Positions 1 through 7,375 of a stretch of 64,000 bases of DNA are shown here, in pieces. The stretch comes from Nitrospira sp. (lineage in GTDB: Bacteria > Nitrospirota > Nitrospiria > Nitrospirales > Nitrospiraceae). Numbering within the stretch: the stretch's first letter is position 1; each line of letters starts with the position of its first letter. The DNA lies in NCBI GenBank assembly GCA_024998595.1, contig JACOEK010000003.1, forward strand, positions 620,001 through 684,000. Direction: 5' to 3'. The translations under genes and the position numbers were made by a program. The notes beneath the pieces are model-generated. The model was not told the DNA's origin. It did no database searches and worked only from the letters and a program-made list of their open reading frames with translations.

Positions 1-1326
1 ACTCAGGGACGGCACGACGGCCGGCAAGACGGTTTTGATCGAGTAGCTACCCTCGAAGGCCGGATGATAATAGTGATCCCGGATGATCACATGAAGATCC
101 CACAACCTGGCCACCACTCGCTTCAAGTCCTTGCGTAGCGACGGGAAATCCTCCGCCAGCCGCTCGATGACGGAGCGCTCATAACTCGAATAGACGCAGA
201 TACTGCCCTCCCGCCCCAGCGACTCCAGCAATGTCATCGCCAGTTCTTCGCGCGGATCCCGCTCGTCCCGGCACAGGAACTCGGCATGCACCAGCGTGCC
301 ATCACGTTGTTCAATGTGATTGGACCATTGAGTCGGAATGACCTGGTAGGGTCTGGTATCGACGAATTTCGGCACCGCCGGCATGAAGGTCTCAAAGTCC
401 AGATGGTGGACGGGATAGACGATCGTCTCCAATGCCGACCGCAACCCCTCCCCGACCCATTCCCGATTCTCTTTCACCCGCCGTTGCACCGGCGTGAGCG
501 CGACATGATCAGGAATTTCGTCGATCGTGTCGATCCCTAACTCACGAAGGTGGACGACCGTCTTGCTGCTCCCCGGCAGATGGTAAATCCAGCGGGCCGG
601 TTTATTCTCGATGCAATGGTTCCAGAAGGGACATTCGTACGGGCTTTGGCAATGTTCATCGGGAGTAATGCCCGGAGCCGACATCGCTTCCAGCATGGTC
701 TGCATGGCAGCGAGTCGCGCAGGTATTTCCGGCAATCGCGGTCGCACAGTTTCGATCAATGAGCGGATGCCGAACAGCTGGTTGAGATCGAGATGGCGCC
801 CGTCGAACACGTACTGCGTATTCACATGCATCAGACAGATATCCACCAGCATATGTCCGAGTCCTTCCAGGACATAGCTTTGGATCGTCAGATCATCGAC
901 ATGGGTCGCCTTCACCTTGGTGGAAGACTTCACCTCCACGAGGCGCCAGGTGGGTTGCCCCAGATCATTCACTCCGACACGTTCCAAGACGTCGACACGA
1001 ACCAGCACCTGGTTGAATTGAAAGGCGCCTTCGAATATCGCCGGGACCGTCGAATCCTGGAGCAGCTCGGCCGTTTGTGCCAGCGCTTCTTGAGATTGAC
1101 GATAGCCGGCCGTGACGAGACGTCCGCCGGGAAAACGTTGCCGGGCCAGTTCGCCGAGATCCGTGCCCATATCCAGAATGGCCTGTGTTGCGGCATCCGG
1201 CTTGGTCGCCAACCCCGGCGCATGGATCTCCAAGTAGAGACGCTTGTGACATTGCAGGCCCGACAGATATCGTGATTTGGACAGACGATAGGACGCGCGC
1301 GCGGCAGGCTCGGGTGAGATCAACAT
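1..1326 (-). CDS. DUF2779-type nuclease, Cas4/RecB-like Fe-S domain plus exonuclease-like domain (partial, 3' end outside window)
   Basis: The reverse strand reads open from an ATG at 1326 to the window edge, 442 codons, with no stop. Residues about 14-240 look like a RecB/Cas4-type PD-(D/E)xK nuclease: D112, then E131-V-K133. An iron-sulfur-like Cys set brackets the core, with one Cys near the N-terminus (C26) and three later (C226, C232, C238). This one-plus-three layout is known from Cas4 and AddB. A second domain begins near residue 300 with the motif LDFET (D310, E312), as in DUF2779 proteins, whose fold resembles DEDD 3'-5' exonucleases. Function is unproven; DNA end processing or defence is an inference. 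No strong ribosome binding site precedes the ATG, so the start is less sure than the gene. Confidence 0.8.
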   Translation of the reverse strand, partial: MLISPEPAARASYRLSKSRYLSGLQCHKRLYLEIHAPGLATKPDAATQAILDMGTDLGELARQRFPGGRLVTAGYRQSQEALAQTAELLQDSTVPAIFEGAFQFNQVLVRVDVLERVGVNDLGQPTWRLVEVKSSTKVKATHVDDLTIQSYVLEGLGHMLVDICLMHVNTQYVFDGRHLDLNQLFGIRSLIETVRPRLPEIPARLAAMQTMLEAMSAPGITPDEHCQSPYECPFWNHCIENKPARWIYHLPGSSKTVVHLRELGIDTIDEIPDHVALTPVQRRVKENREWVGEGLRSALETIVYPVHHLDFETFMPAVPKFVDTRPYQVIPTQWSNHIEQRDGTLVHAEFLCRDERDPREELAMTLLESLGREGSICVYSSYERSVIERLAEDFPSLRKDLKRVVARLWDLHVIIRDHYYHPAFEGSYSIKTVLPAVVPSLS

Positions 1327-1433
1327 AAGCTTCTGCAGGCTACCGAAGCACGATGTGCGTTGTCCAGTCCAGTCCCGTTTAGTGAGCGAGAGGCTCCACG
1401 AAGCGGACGCGGTTCTGTTAGGATGACGCCCGC

Positions 1434-2771
1434 ATGGCAAACGGCATTGCACAGATCAGACGCTCGGTCCTCACGCTGGCGCTTCCCGTCACCGTCAGCA
1501 GCCTGCTGCAGCGCGCCGAAGGCATCGTCGCCGTCTTCCTCGTGGGTGGGCTGGGAGCCGTCCCGATTGCCGCCGTCGGCCTCGGTCAGTTGCTGGCCTT
1601 TATCGCAACGACCCTGGTCTCCGGCCTTTCGGTCGGATCCAACGTCGTCATGGCCCAATTGTGGGGCGCCCGCCGGTATGACGATGCAGGCCAGGCCGCG
1701 AGGCATTTCCTCGGATTGTCTATCCTGATTTCGCTCGGACTCTTGAGCTTCGGCCTCCTGCTGAACCGACTGGCGATGGAAATGCTCGGGGCACAAGCAG
1801 ACGTGATCCGCCTCTCACTCCCCTACTCGAACCTGATCTTCCTCCTCATTCCGTTTACGATCCTGCTGCAGGTACTCTCGTCGATCCTGCAAGGCACGGG
1901 CGACACCAAAACGCCGATGTATGCGATGATCGTGGTGAATCTGCTCCATATCGTCATCGCCATTCCCCTCATCTATGGTCGCTGGGGATTCCCGGAACTG
2001 GGCGTCAACGGCGCGGCCATCGCGGTCGGCATCGCTGAAGCGACCGGATGTGTCTACCTGCTCTCCCGTTGTCGGGCGATGCTCCACCCCTTCCACCGGC
2101 TTCGATTCGATTTGATTCGCACCATCTGGCGCGTAGGAGCGCCCGTTTCGGGTGAGCGCATCGTCCAGCAAGCCGGCATTCTGCTCTACACAAAGATCGT
2201 GTTGATGTATGGCACCATCGCCTATGCGGCCCACCAGGTCGGGTTGTCGATCGAGTCCCTCTCGTTCCTCCCCGGATATGGCTTTGCGATCGCCGCCGCC
2301 ACCATGGTGGGGCAAAGCATCGGCGCCGGCAAATATACCCGGGCGAAACTGGAGAACTGGGAGGCGAACCGGTTGGCAGCCTACATGATGTCGGCCATGG
2401 GGGTGATTTTCTTCTTTTTTCCCTATGCCCTGCTTCGCGCCTTCACCAGCGATGAGGCCGTCATTGAGCTGGGCACCCTGTTTCTGAAAATCGTAGCTCT
2501 GCTGCAGATTCCGCTCGCGTTCACCATGGTGGTGGCGGGCTCCCTGCGCGGAGCGGGCGACACCCGTTTCATCATGATCGCGACAATGATCGGGATGTGG
2601 GGCGTCCGTATCCCCATCGCCCTGGTGGTTGGCTACTGGCTGAACTTGGGAGTATTCTACGTGTGGCTGGCGATGATCGCTGACTGGACGCTACGTATGG
2701 CGTTGATGCTCTGGCGGTATCGTTCGGAGCGGTGGAGAAGCATCCAAGTACTCCGTTCATCCCCCACCTGA
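1434..2771 (+). CDS. MATE family efflux transporter
   Basis: A 445-residue, strongly hydrophobic protein of the usual MATE length, with about twelve predicted membrane segments. The two halves show the internal similarity of the family: an early segment with PVTVSSLLQRAEG and a second-half counterpart with GAPVSGERIVQQ. Conserved patches such as SGLSVGSNVVMAQLWGA and ILQGTGDTKTPM match MatE domains. MATE proteins export cationic drugs or metabolites in exchange for Na+ or H+ across the inner membrane; the substrate here is unknown. It is divergent from the nuclease gene to its left and convergent with the reductase fusion to its right, 5 bp away. Confidence 0.9.
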   Translation: MANGIAQIRRSVLTLALPVTVSSLLQRAEGIVAVFLVGGLGAVPIAAVGLGQLLAFIATTLVSGLSVGSNVVMAQLWGARRYDDAGQAARHFLGLSILISLGLLSFGLLLNRLAMEMLGAQADVIRLSLPYSNLIFLLIPFTILLQVLSSILQGTGDTKTPMYAMIVVNLLHIVIAIPLIYGRWGFPELGVNGAAIAVGIAEATGCVYLLSRCRAMLHPFHRLRFDLIRTIWRVGAPVSGERIVQQAGILLYTKIVLMYGTIAYAAHQVGLSIESLSFLPGYGFAIAAATMVGQSIGAGKYTRAKLENWEANRLAAYMMSAMGVIFFFFPYALLRAFTSDEAVIELGTLFLKIVALLQIPLAFTMVVAGSLRGAGDTRFIMIATMIGMWGVRIPIALVVGYWLNLGVFYVWLAMIADWTLRMALMLWRYRSERWRSIQVLRSSPT

Positions 2772-2776
2772 AGCAC

Positions 2777-4144
2777 TCACCCCTGCCCGTCGACGGCGCA
2801 TTCCGGCGGCCGGACGGATGGCCGCGTATCCTTTCCTGATCCGGCGCGCACTTCGATACGTCCCACTGCCTTCACATTCGCACAGAGGTCGCCCAACCCC
2901 GGCGTCACCAAACGATAGGGCCCGCCCTTGCCGTCCGGGAGAGGCTGTCCATCAAGCTCGTACAGCAACAGCCCGAAGTCCCTCGCCTGTTGCAGCGTGA
3001 GGGTAGCCGCATACTTTCCATCGACGGAGTGAAACGTCACATGGTCGGCATCGACCGCGAGCGCCGGAATGTCCAAGAGGCCTTTCACCCGGATCGCGCG
3101 GCCCCGCATGGACGGCATCAATTCGCTGATATCGTCCACCCGTTGCTCCTGCGGCAGTTGCCCGAGTGCGGTTCTGGTCAATGAGACCGGCTGGACCACG
3201 GCGCCGTCGATACGTACAACGCCAGGCCCCGACAACTCTTTCTCGGTAATCGTCTTCACCATCGCGGTCAGCGCTTCATTGACCGGCGTGGGGATGCCCA
3301 ATTCGCGCCCCACCCGTACGATGTAGCCGTTCAGGTAGTCGATCTCCGTCGGGCGTCTGGCTTTCCAATCGTCGTACATCGACGTGTGGATGTCGCGAAG
3401 CTCTTGCGTCCATTTGACGACCTTTTCCGCCATGTCCGGCGCCAGAGGCACCTTCACCGCGGCCGACACCGCGGCAACTTCGCCCACGATTTGCCGGATC
3501 ACGCCGGCCATTTCCGGGTGATCGAGCGCCTTCGCCACCTTGTCGTCGATGACCACCGTGAGGGGATTAAAGACACAATTCCAGCACATCTTCTCCCATT
3601 TGCTCTTGCGGATATCTTCACTGAGTTGGCAGGAAATTCCCGCCTGCTTGAAGACATCCGCAATCTGCAGCACCCGTTCGCTCTTGTGCCCCATCAACTC
3701 CCCGATCGCCACGCCGCCGCGCTTGTAATGCTCGATCACGCCCGGCTCGACAATTTTTGAATAGATGAACGCCACCCCTCCAACCACACAATCGCGTTGA
3801 ACGCGGGCAATGATTCGATCTTCCGTGTCGATGCCGTTCTGAAGGGTGAGAATGACGGTGCGTTCGGTAAGTACCGGCTCCAACTGGGTCATGACCTCGT
3901 CGAGGTCGTAGGCCTTCACCGCGAGGATGATGAGATCCGGCGTGGCCAGTTGCCGGGGATCGGATGCCGCCGGCGGATGCACGGTGAAATTTCCTTTGGC
4001 GCTCTTGATCGTCAGCCCGTTCCGCTTCACAGCCTCGAGAGTTCGTGGTCGAAGGAGAAACGAGACATCGGGATTACTCTTGGCGAGATGCGCCCCGAAG
4101 AACCCGCCGACGGAACCAGCACCGACCACCATGATCTGCTTCAT
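2777..4144 (-). CDS. 2-dehydropantoate 2-reductase-like protein fused to a sulfite-oxidase-type molybdopterin-binding-like domain
   Basis: Residues 1-310 form a ketopantoate reductase (PanE/ApbA) unit: N-terminal Rossmann motif GAGSVGG, then the block KSKWEKMCWNCVFNPLT that carries the catalytic Lys region of the family. That enzyme reduces ketopantoate to pantoate with NADPH in coenzyme A synthesis. The protein is 455 residues, about 150 longer than usual. The extra C-terminal part (IDGAVVQPVSLTRTALGQLP ... LYELDGQPLPDGKGGPYRLV) resembles the oxidoreductase molybdopterin-binding domain, but the usual cofactor Cys motif is not evident. I chose the ATG at 4144 because GAGG sits six bases upstream; a GTG at 4156 is possible. 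It may not be the main panE of the cell. Confidence 0.78.
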   Translation of the reverse strand: MKQIMVVGAGSVGGFFGAHLAKSNPDVSFLLRPRTLEAVKRNGLTIKSAKGNFTVHPPAASDPRQLATPDLIILAVKAYDLDEVMTQLEPVLTERTVILTLQNGIDTEDRIIARVQRDCVVGGVAFIYSKIVEPGVIEHYKRGGVAIGELMGHKSERVLQIADVFKQAGISCQLSEDIRKSKWEKMCWNCVFNPLTVVIDDKVAKALDHPEMAGVIRQIVGEVAAVSAAVKVPLAPDMAEKVVKWTQELRDIHTSMYDDWKARRPTEIDYLNGYIVRVGRELGIPTPVNEALTAMVKTITEKELSGPGVVRIDGAVVQPVSLTRTALGQLPQEQRVDDISELMPSMRGRAIRVKGLLDIPALAVDADHVTFHSVDGKYAATLTLQQARDFGLLLYELDGQPLPDGKGGPYRLVTPGLGDLCANVKAVGRIEVRAGSGKDTRPSVRPPECAVDGQG

Positions 4145-4231
4145 GAGATGCCTCACTCATTGCGTTCAAAAGACGCGTACTATAGCATGCAGCCACGCGC
4201 CTGAAACAGTGATCAACACAGACCGACCGTC

Positions 4232-4963
4232 ATGGGAACCGGATCCACTCTTGGCCTTGTTCGAGACAAGCTCTCTGCGGCACAGTCTGTCACCGTCCTG
4301 ACCGGAGCGGGCATTTCCGCCGACAGCGGAGTGCCGACGTTTCGCGGCGCCGACGGGCTGTGGCGCAATTTTCGTGCGGAGGATCTGGCGACGCCGGAAG
4401 CCTTCGCGCGTGACCCGCGTCTCGTCTGGGAATGGTACAACTGGCGCAGGGAACTTATCGCCACCAAGCGACCGAATCCGGCACACGAGGCGGTGGCCGC
4501 GATGGAGCAACGGTTCAAGCGATTCTGGCTCATCACGCAGAATGTGGACGGGCTGCACCGCGACGCCGGATCCCGACAACTCTCCGAGATCCACGGCAAC
4601 ATCTGGATGGTCCGCTGCACTCAATGCCGGAAGATGCTGGAAAATCGAGCGGTACCGATCACCATTCTGCCCCTTTGCCCATCCTGCGGCGGGCTGCTTC
4701 GCCCGCACATCGTCTGGTTCGGGGAGTCACTGGAGGAAGAGGATCTTGAGAGGAGCGCGGCCGCGCTGCAACGAAGCGACGTCTGCCTGATCGTCGGCAC
4801 GTCCGGCCTGGTCTATCCGGCAGCGGGATTCGGCGCCATCGCCAAGCAGGCCGGCGCCTATATCGTGGAGATCAATCTCGACTCGACGCCGCAGTCAAGT
4901 CTGGCCGACGCCACCCTGCAGGGACGGGCGCGAGACCTGGTGCCATTGCTACTGGAGCCGTGA
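4232..4963 (+). CDS. cobB: NAD-dependent protein deacylase, sirtuin class III type
   Basis: A compact 243-residue sirtuin. Visible motifs are GAGIS (25-29), the NAD-binding QNVD (103-106), the catalytic His121 in EIHGN, and four zinc Cys at 129, 132, 149 and 152. The Y69-x-x-R72 pair in WEWYNWRRE is the signature of SIRT5/CobB-like enzymes that remove succinyl and malonyl groups besides acetyl, so desuccinylase activity is likely but inferred. It would act in the cytoplasm on acylated lysines, using NAD+ and releasing nicotinamide. The stop codon region overlaps the convergent HAD gene by 15 bp. Confidence 0.92.
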   Translation: MGTGSTLGLVRDKLSAAQSVTVLTGAGISADSGVPTFRGADGLWRNFRAEDLATPEAFARDPRLVWEWYNWRRELIATKRPNPAHEAVAAMEQRFKRFWLITQNVDGLHRDAGSRQLSEIHGNIWMVRCTQCRKMLENRAVPITILPLCPSCGGLLRPHIVWFGESLEEEDLERSAAALQRSDVCLIVGTSGLVYPAAGFGAIAKQAGAYIVEINLDSTPQSSLADATLQGRARDLVPLLLEP

Positions 4964-5674
4964 CAGCAGCGGCAGGAGTTCGTTGAGGGTGGCGATCGTC
5001 GTTCCGCCCGATGCTCCGGCCGGCATGGCTCTGTCCAGCAAAATACCCGTCAGCCCGACGGCCACCGCGCCCTTCACATCATCACGCTCGCTATCGCCCA
5101 CATGCAGCGCGTCCTCCGGGTCCACCGCATGTTTGTCCAACGCCTGTTCGAAAATGTGCGCGGACGGTTTGGCGGCATGGGCCAGGCTGGAAATCGTAAT
5201 CGTGTCGAAGTAGTCCGCGATCTCCAGTCCCCGCAGGACGGAAAACAACCGCGAGTCGAAATTGGAGATAATGCCCAACTCGTACCCCTGATCCTTTAGC
5301 GTCTTGAGCACATCCAGTGTCTCGGGAAACAATTTCCAGGACTCCGCCTGCGCGAACCGCGCGAACACGTCCTCGAAAAACTCATCGAACCTCTCGAACA
5401 TGCCGACACGATAGAACACATTGTGGACGATATCGAACCACCACAATCGCTCCGATTGCTTGATGGCAGCAGGCTCGGTGGCCGCGAACACCGGCGGTGG
5501 CGCATCGCGAAACGAGCGGGCAAATGCGGCTTTGATCGCGGCTAACGAATCAGGCGTGGTACGGAAACCATGGCGTTGCGCATGCTGAAGATAAATCTCG
5601 GCCACGGACCCCTGGATGTGGAAGAGGGTATCGGCAGCATCGAAAAAGACGACTTGAATGCGGCTCTGGCTCAT
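4949..5674 (-). CDS. HAD superfamily hydrolase, subfamily IA
   Basis: A 241-residue haloacid-dehalogenase-fold phosphatase. Motif I is FFDAADTL with nucleophile D12 and general acid D15. Motif II falls in GIISNFDSR and motif IV in HVGDSERDDVKGAVAVG. The helical cap between motifs I and II is the C1 type seen in phosphoglycolate phosphatases, Epi-type dehalogenases and nucleotidases. The substrate cannot be read from sequence. It converges on the sirtuin gene with a short overlap. Confidence 0.87.
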   Translation of the reverse strand: MSQSRIQVVFFDAADTLFHIQGSVAEIYLQHAQRHGFRTTPDSLAAIKAAFARSFRDAPPPVFAATEPAAIKQSERLWWFDIVHNVFYRVGMFERFDEFFEDVFARFAQAESWKLFPETLDVLKTLKDQGYELGIISNFDSRLFSVLRGLEIADYFDTITISSLAHAAKPSAHIFEQALDKHAVDPEDALHVGDSERDDVKGAVAVGLTGILLDRAMPAGASGGTTIATLNELLPLLSRLQ

Positions 5675-5886
5675 CGTGCGGACTCACTCCTCATATTCGG
5701 TGCTTCAGCGGCCACCCAGCGAGTGGCACGTGGCCGGATTGTAGCAGGATGCACAAAAACTCCGCCAGCCGTGCCCCTGCCGAACGAACAGGCGATATCG
5801 TCACAGCCAGTGGGATTCGGCGTTTTCTTTGACAGTTTCCGGACCCTTTGTTAGCTTCGCCTCAATGGCTACACAGGGTAATTAAG

Positions 5887-7053
5887 ATGGGTTCTACTGT
5901 CTTCGTCATCGACAGCAGCCCCGCCGTGCATCGCATGGTGGAGCAACTTTCGGCACCGGATGGCCATACGGTCATTGGATTTCACGATGGTCCTTCGGCG
6001 CTCGACGCCGCCCGCAAGCTCTGCCCCGCCCTGGTCATCGCCGACTATCATCTTGAGAACATCACCTTTTCGGGCTTCTGCAAGGAAATCGGACGACAGG
6101 ACAATCTGGCCGAGACGGTGATCGTCTCCATGGTGGATGCCGCCGACCGCCTGGATGAAAGCAAATTACGCTCGCTCGGGGTCCGCGCATTTCTCAAGAA
6201 ACCGTTTCAACGCGAACAGCTCCTCGACACGATTAAAGACACTCTGGCCGGCGCCGCGGGACGTCGCAATGCAAAGCCAGCCAAGTCACGCACATGGCCC
6301 CCCGTCTCTACGGGGACCGACGACGAGGAAGAGCAGGAGTCGCCGTTAGAAGCAGCCGCCGATGAAGCCCCTCGCCATGAGAGGGAGAAGGAACAGGCCA
6401 CCATGTCCCCATCATCGACCCAACCGGTCTCCACTTCTATCCCAGCCCAGCACTCGACCAGGTCGCAGGGGGAAGACCTGATGAAGGGCCTGGTTGATCA
6501 TTTGTTGCACTCCACGACGGTTCAAGCCGACCGGACCATCGCCACTCTGCTCCCTGCCGCCATTGCCAAGGAAGTCGCCGGCCAATTGGGGAGCGCCCTG
6601 GGAAAGGCCGTACAGACGGAAGTGAGCAAACATCTTGCGGAGGCGCTCGCACCGGATCGGTTGCGGAGCAGTCTGCGTGAAATGATTCAAGAGGAGATGA
6701 ACCGGCAGATCCAGGCACAACTTGCGGGTGTGGACACGACCGTCCGCCAGACCGTGACAGACCTGGCGCCTGCACTCGTGGAGCACGCTGCAGACAAACG
6801 ACTGGGCGATCTCGCAGACATGGGCGTGAAGAAACACCTGCCGGAAGCCTTGAAATCACACCTTGGAATGATCGACCAGCTGGTGAAAAAGGAAGTCGAG
6901 CATGCGGCCGCGACCTGTGCGAAACAGGCAGCCGATGAGATTGTGCGCGAAATGGCGAAAGATCCGATCCAGCAGGCGGTGCAGCGGATCGTTCCAGACG
7001 TGGCAGAAACTCAGATCCGGGCCGAGATCACACGATTGAGCTCACCCGACTAA
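5887..7053 (+). CDS. Receiver-domain protein with long helical tail of unknown function
   Basis: Residues 1-125 are a CheY-like receiver: D53 in ALVIADYHL is the likely phospho-acceptor and K in FLKKPF the conserved lysine. A charged, Ser/Pro-rich linker follows (about 130-200). The last 190 residues are predicted helical, rich in Ala, Gln, Glu and Leu, with repeated short patterns such as LVDHLL, AIAKEVAGQLG and LVKKEVEHA. No DNA-binding, cyclase or other named output domain is visible. The ATG at 5887 with AGGG upstream is preferred to an upstream TTG. Similar receiver proteins with a DUF-like tail occur in gliding or chemosensory systems, but no partner kinase lies nearby. Confidence 0.8.
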   Translation: MGSTVFVIDSSPAVHRMVEQLSAPDGHTVIGFHDGPSALDAARKLCPALVIADYHLENITFSGFCKEIGRQDNLAETVIVSMVDAADRLDESKLRSLGVRAFLKKPFQREQLLDTIKDTLAGAAGRRNAKPAKSRTWPPVSTGTDDEEEQESPLEAAADEAPRHEREKEQATMSPSSTQPVSTSIPAQHSTRSQGEDLMKGLVDHLLHSTTVQADRTIATLLPAAIAKEVAGQLGSALGKAVQTEVSKHLAEALAPDRLRSSLREMIQEEMNRQIQAQLAGVDTTVRQTVTDLAPALVEHAADKRLGDLADMGVKKHLPEALKSHLGMIDQLVKKEVEHAAATCAKQAADEIVREMAKDPIQQAVQRIVPDVAETQIRAEITRLSSPD

Positions 7054-7065
7054 CGCTTCGCTGCG

Positions 7066-7185
7066 CTATCCTCGCTTCACCTTCTTGGCCGCCGCACGGC
7101 GGGCCTTGACCAGCCCCTTCATACGATCCACGTTCTTCCGATGTTTCTTACGAGTCTTGCGATCCTTCTCTCGTCCCCTCGGCAT
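7066..7185 (-). CDS. Small highly basic protein, 39 residues
   Basis: An uninterrupted reading frame of 40 codons with an AAGGAG ribosome binding site six bases before its ATG. It begins MPRGREKDRKTRKKHRKN and ends in AKKVKRG. Nineteen of 39 residues are Lys or Arg, with no Cys and almost no hydrophobic core, so it probably binds RNA, DNA or another polyanion. It resembles the small basic ribosome-associated proteins in composition only; I do not recognise the family. It converges on the receiver-protein gene and stands alone before the valS promoter. Confidence 0.68.
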   Translation of the reverse strand: MPRGREKDRKTRKKHRKNVDRMKGLVKARRAAAKKVKRG

Positions 7186-7319
7186 AGTCTCTCCTTACAA
7201 CGGTAAATCGGCATGCTGGCCGGCGAGCTCAATCGACATCGACTGAACCGCCGGATGTATATCACAGGGCTTCACTCCGCTACAACCTTTTGCACCGTCA
7301 CTGACGCGCCATCGTTATC

Positions 7320-7348
7320 TTGAGAGCCCCGGCAGCACATGTTAAGAT
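7320..7348 (+). promoter_or_regulatory. Sigma-70-type promoter for valS
   Basis: A -35 box TTGAGA (5 of 6 to consensus), a 17-base spacer and a -10 box TAAGAT (4 of 6) lie just upstream of the valS start. The predicted transcript would begin about 20 bases before the ATG. This is a sequence-only prediction. Confidence 0.5.
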
Positions 7349-7375
7349 GCGCCCGCGCCGCAGCGTGCGCGCTTT

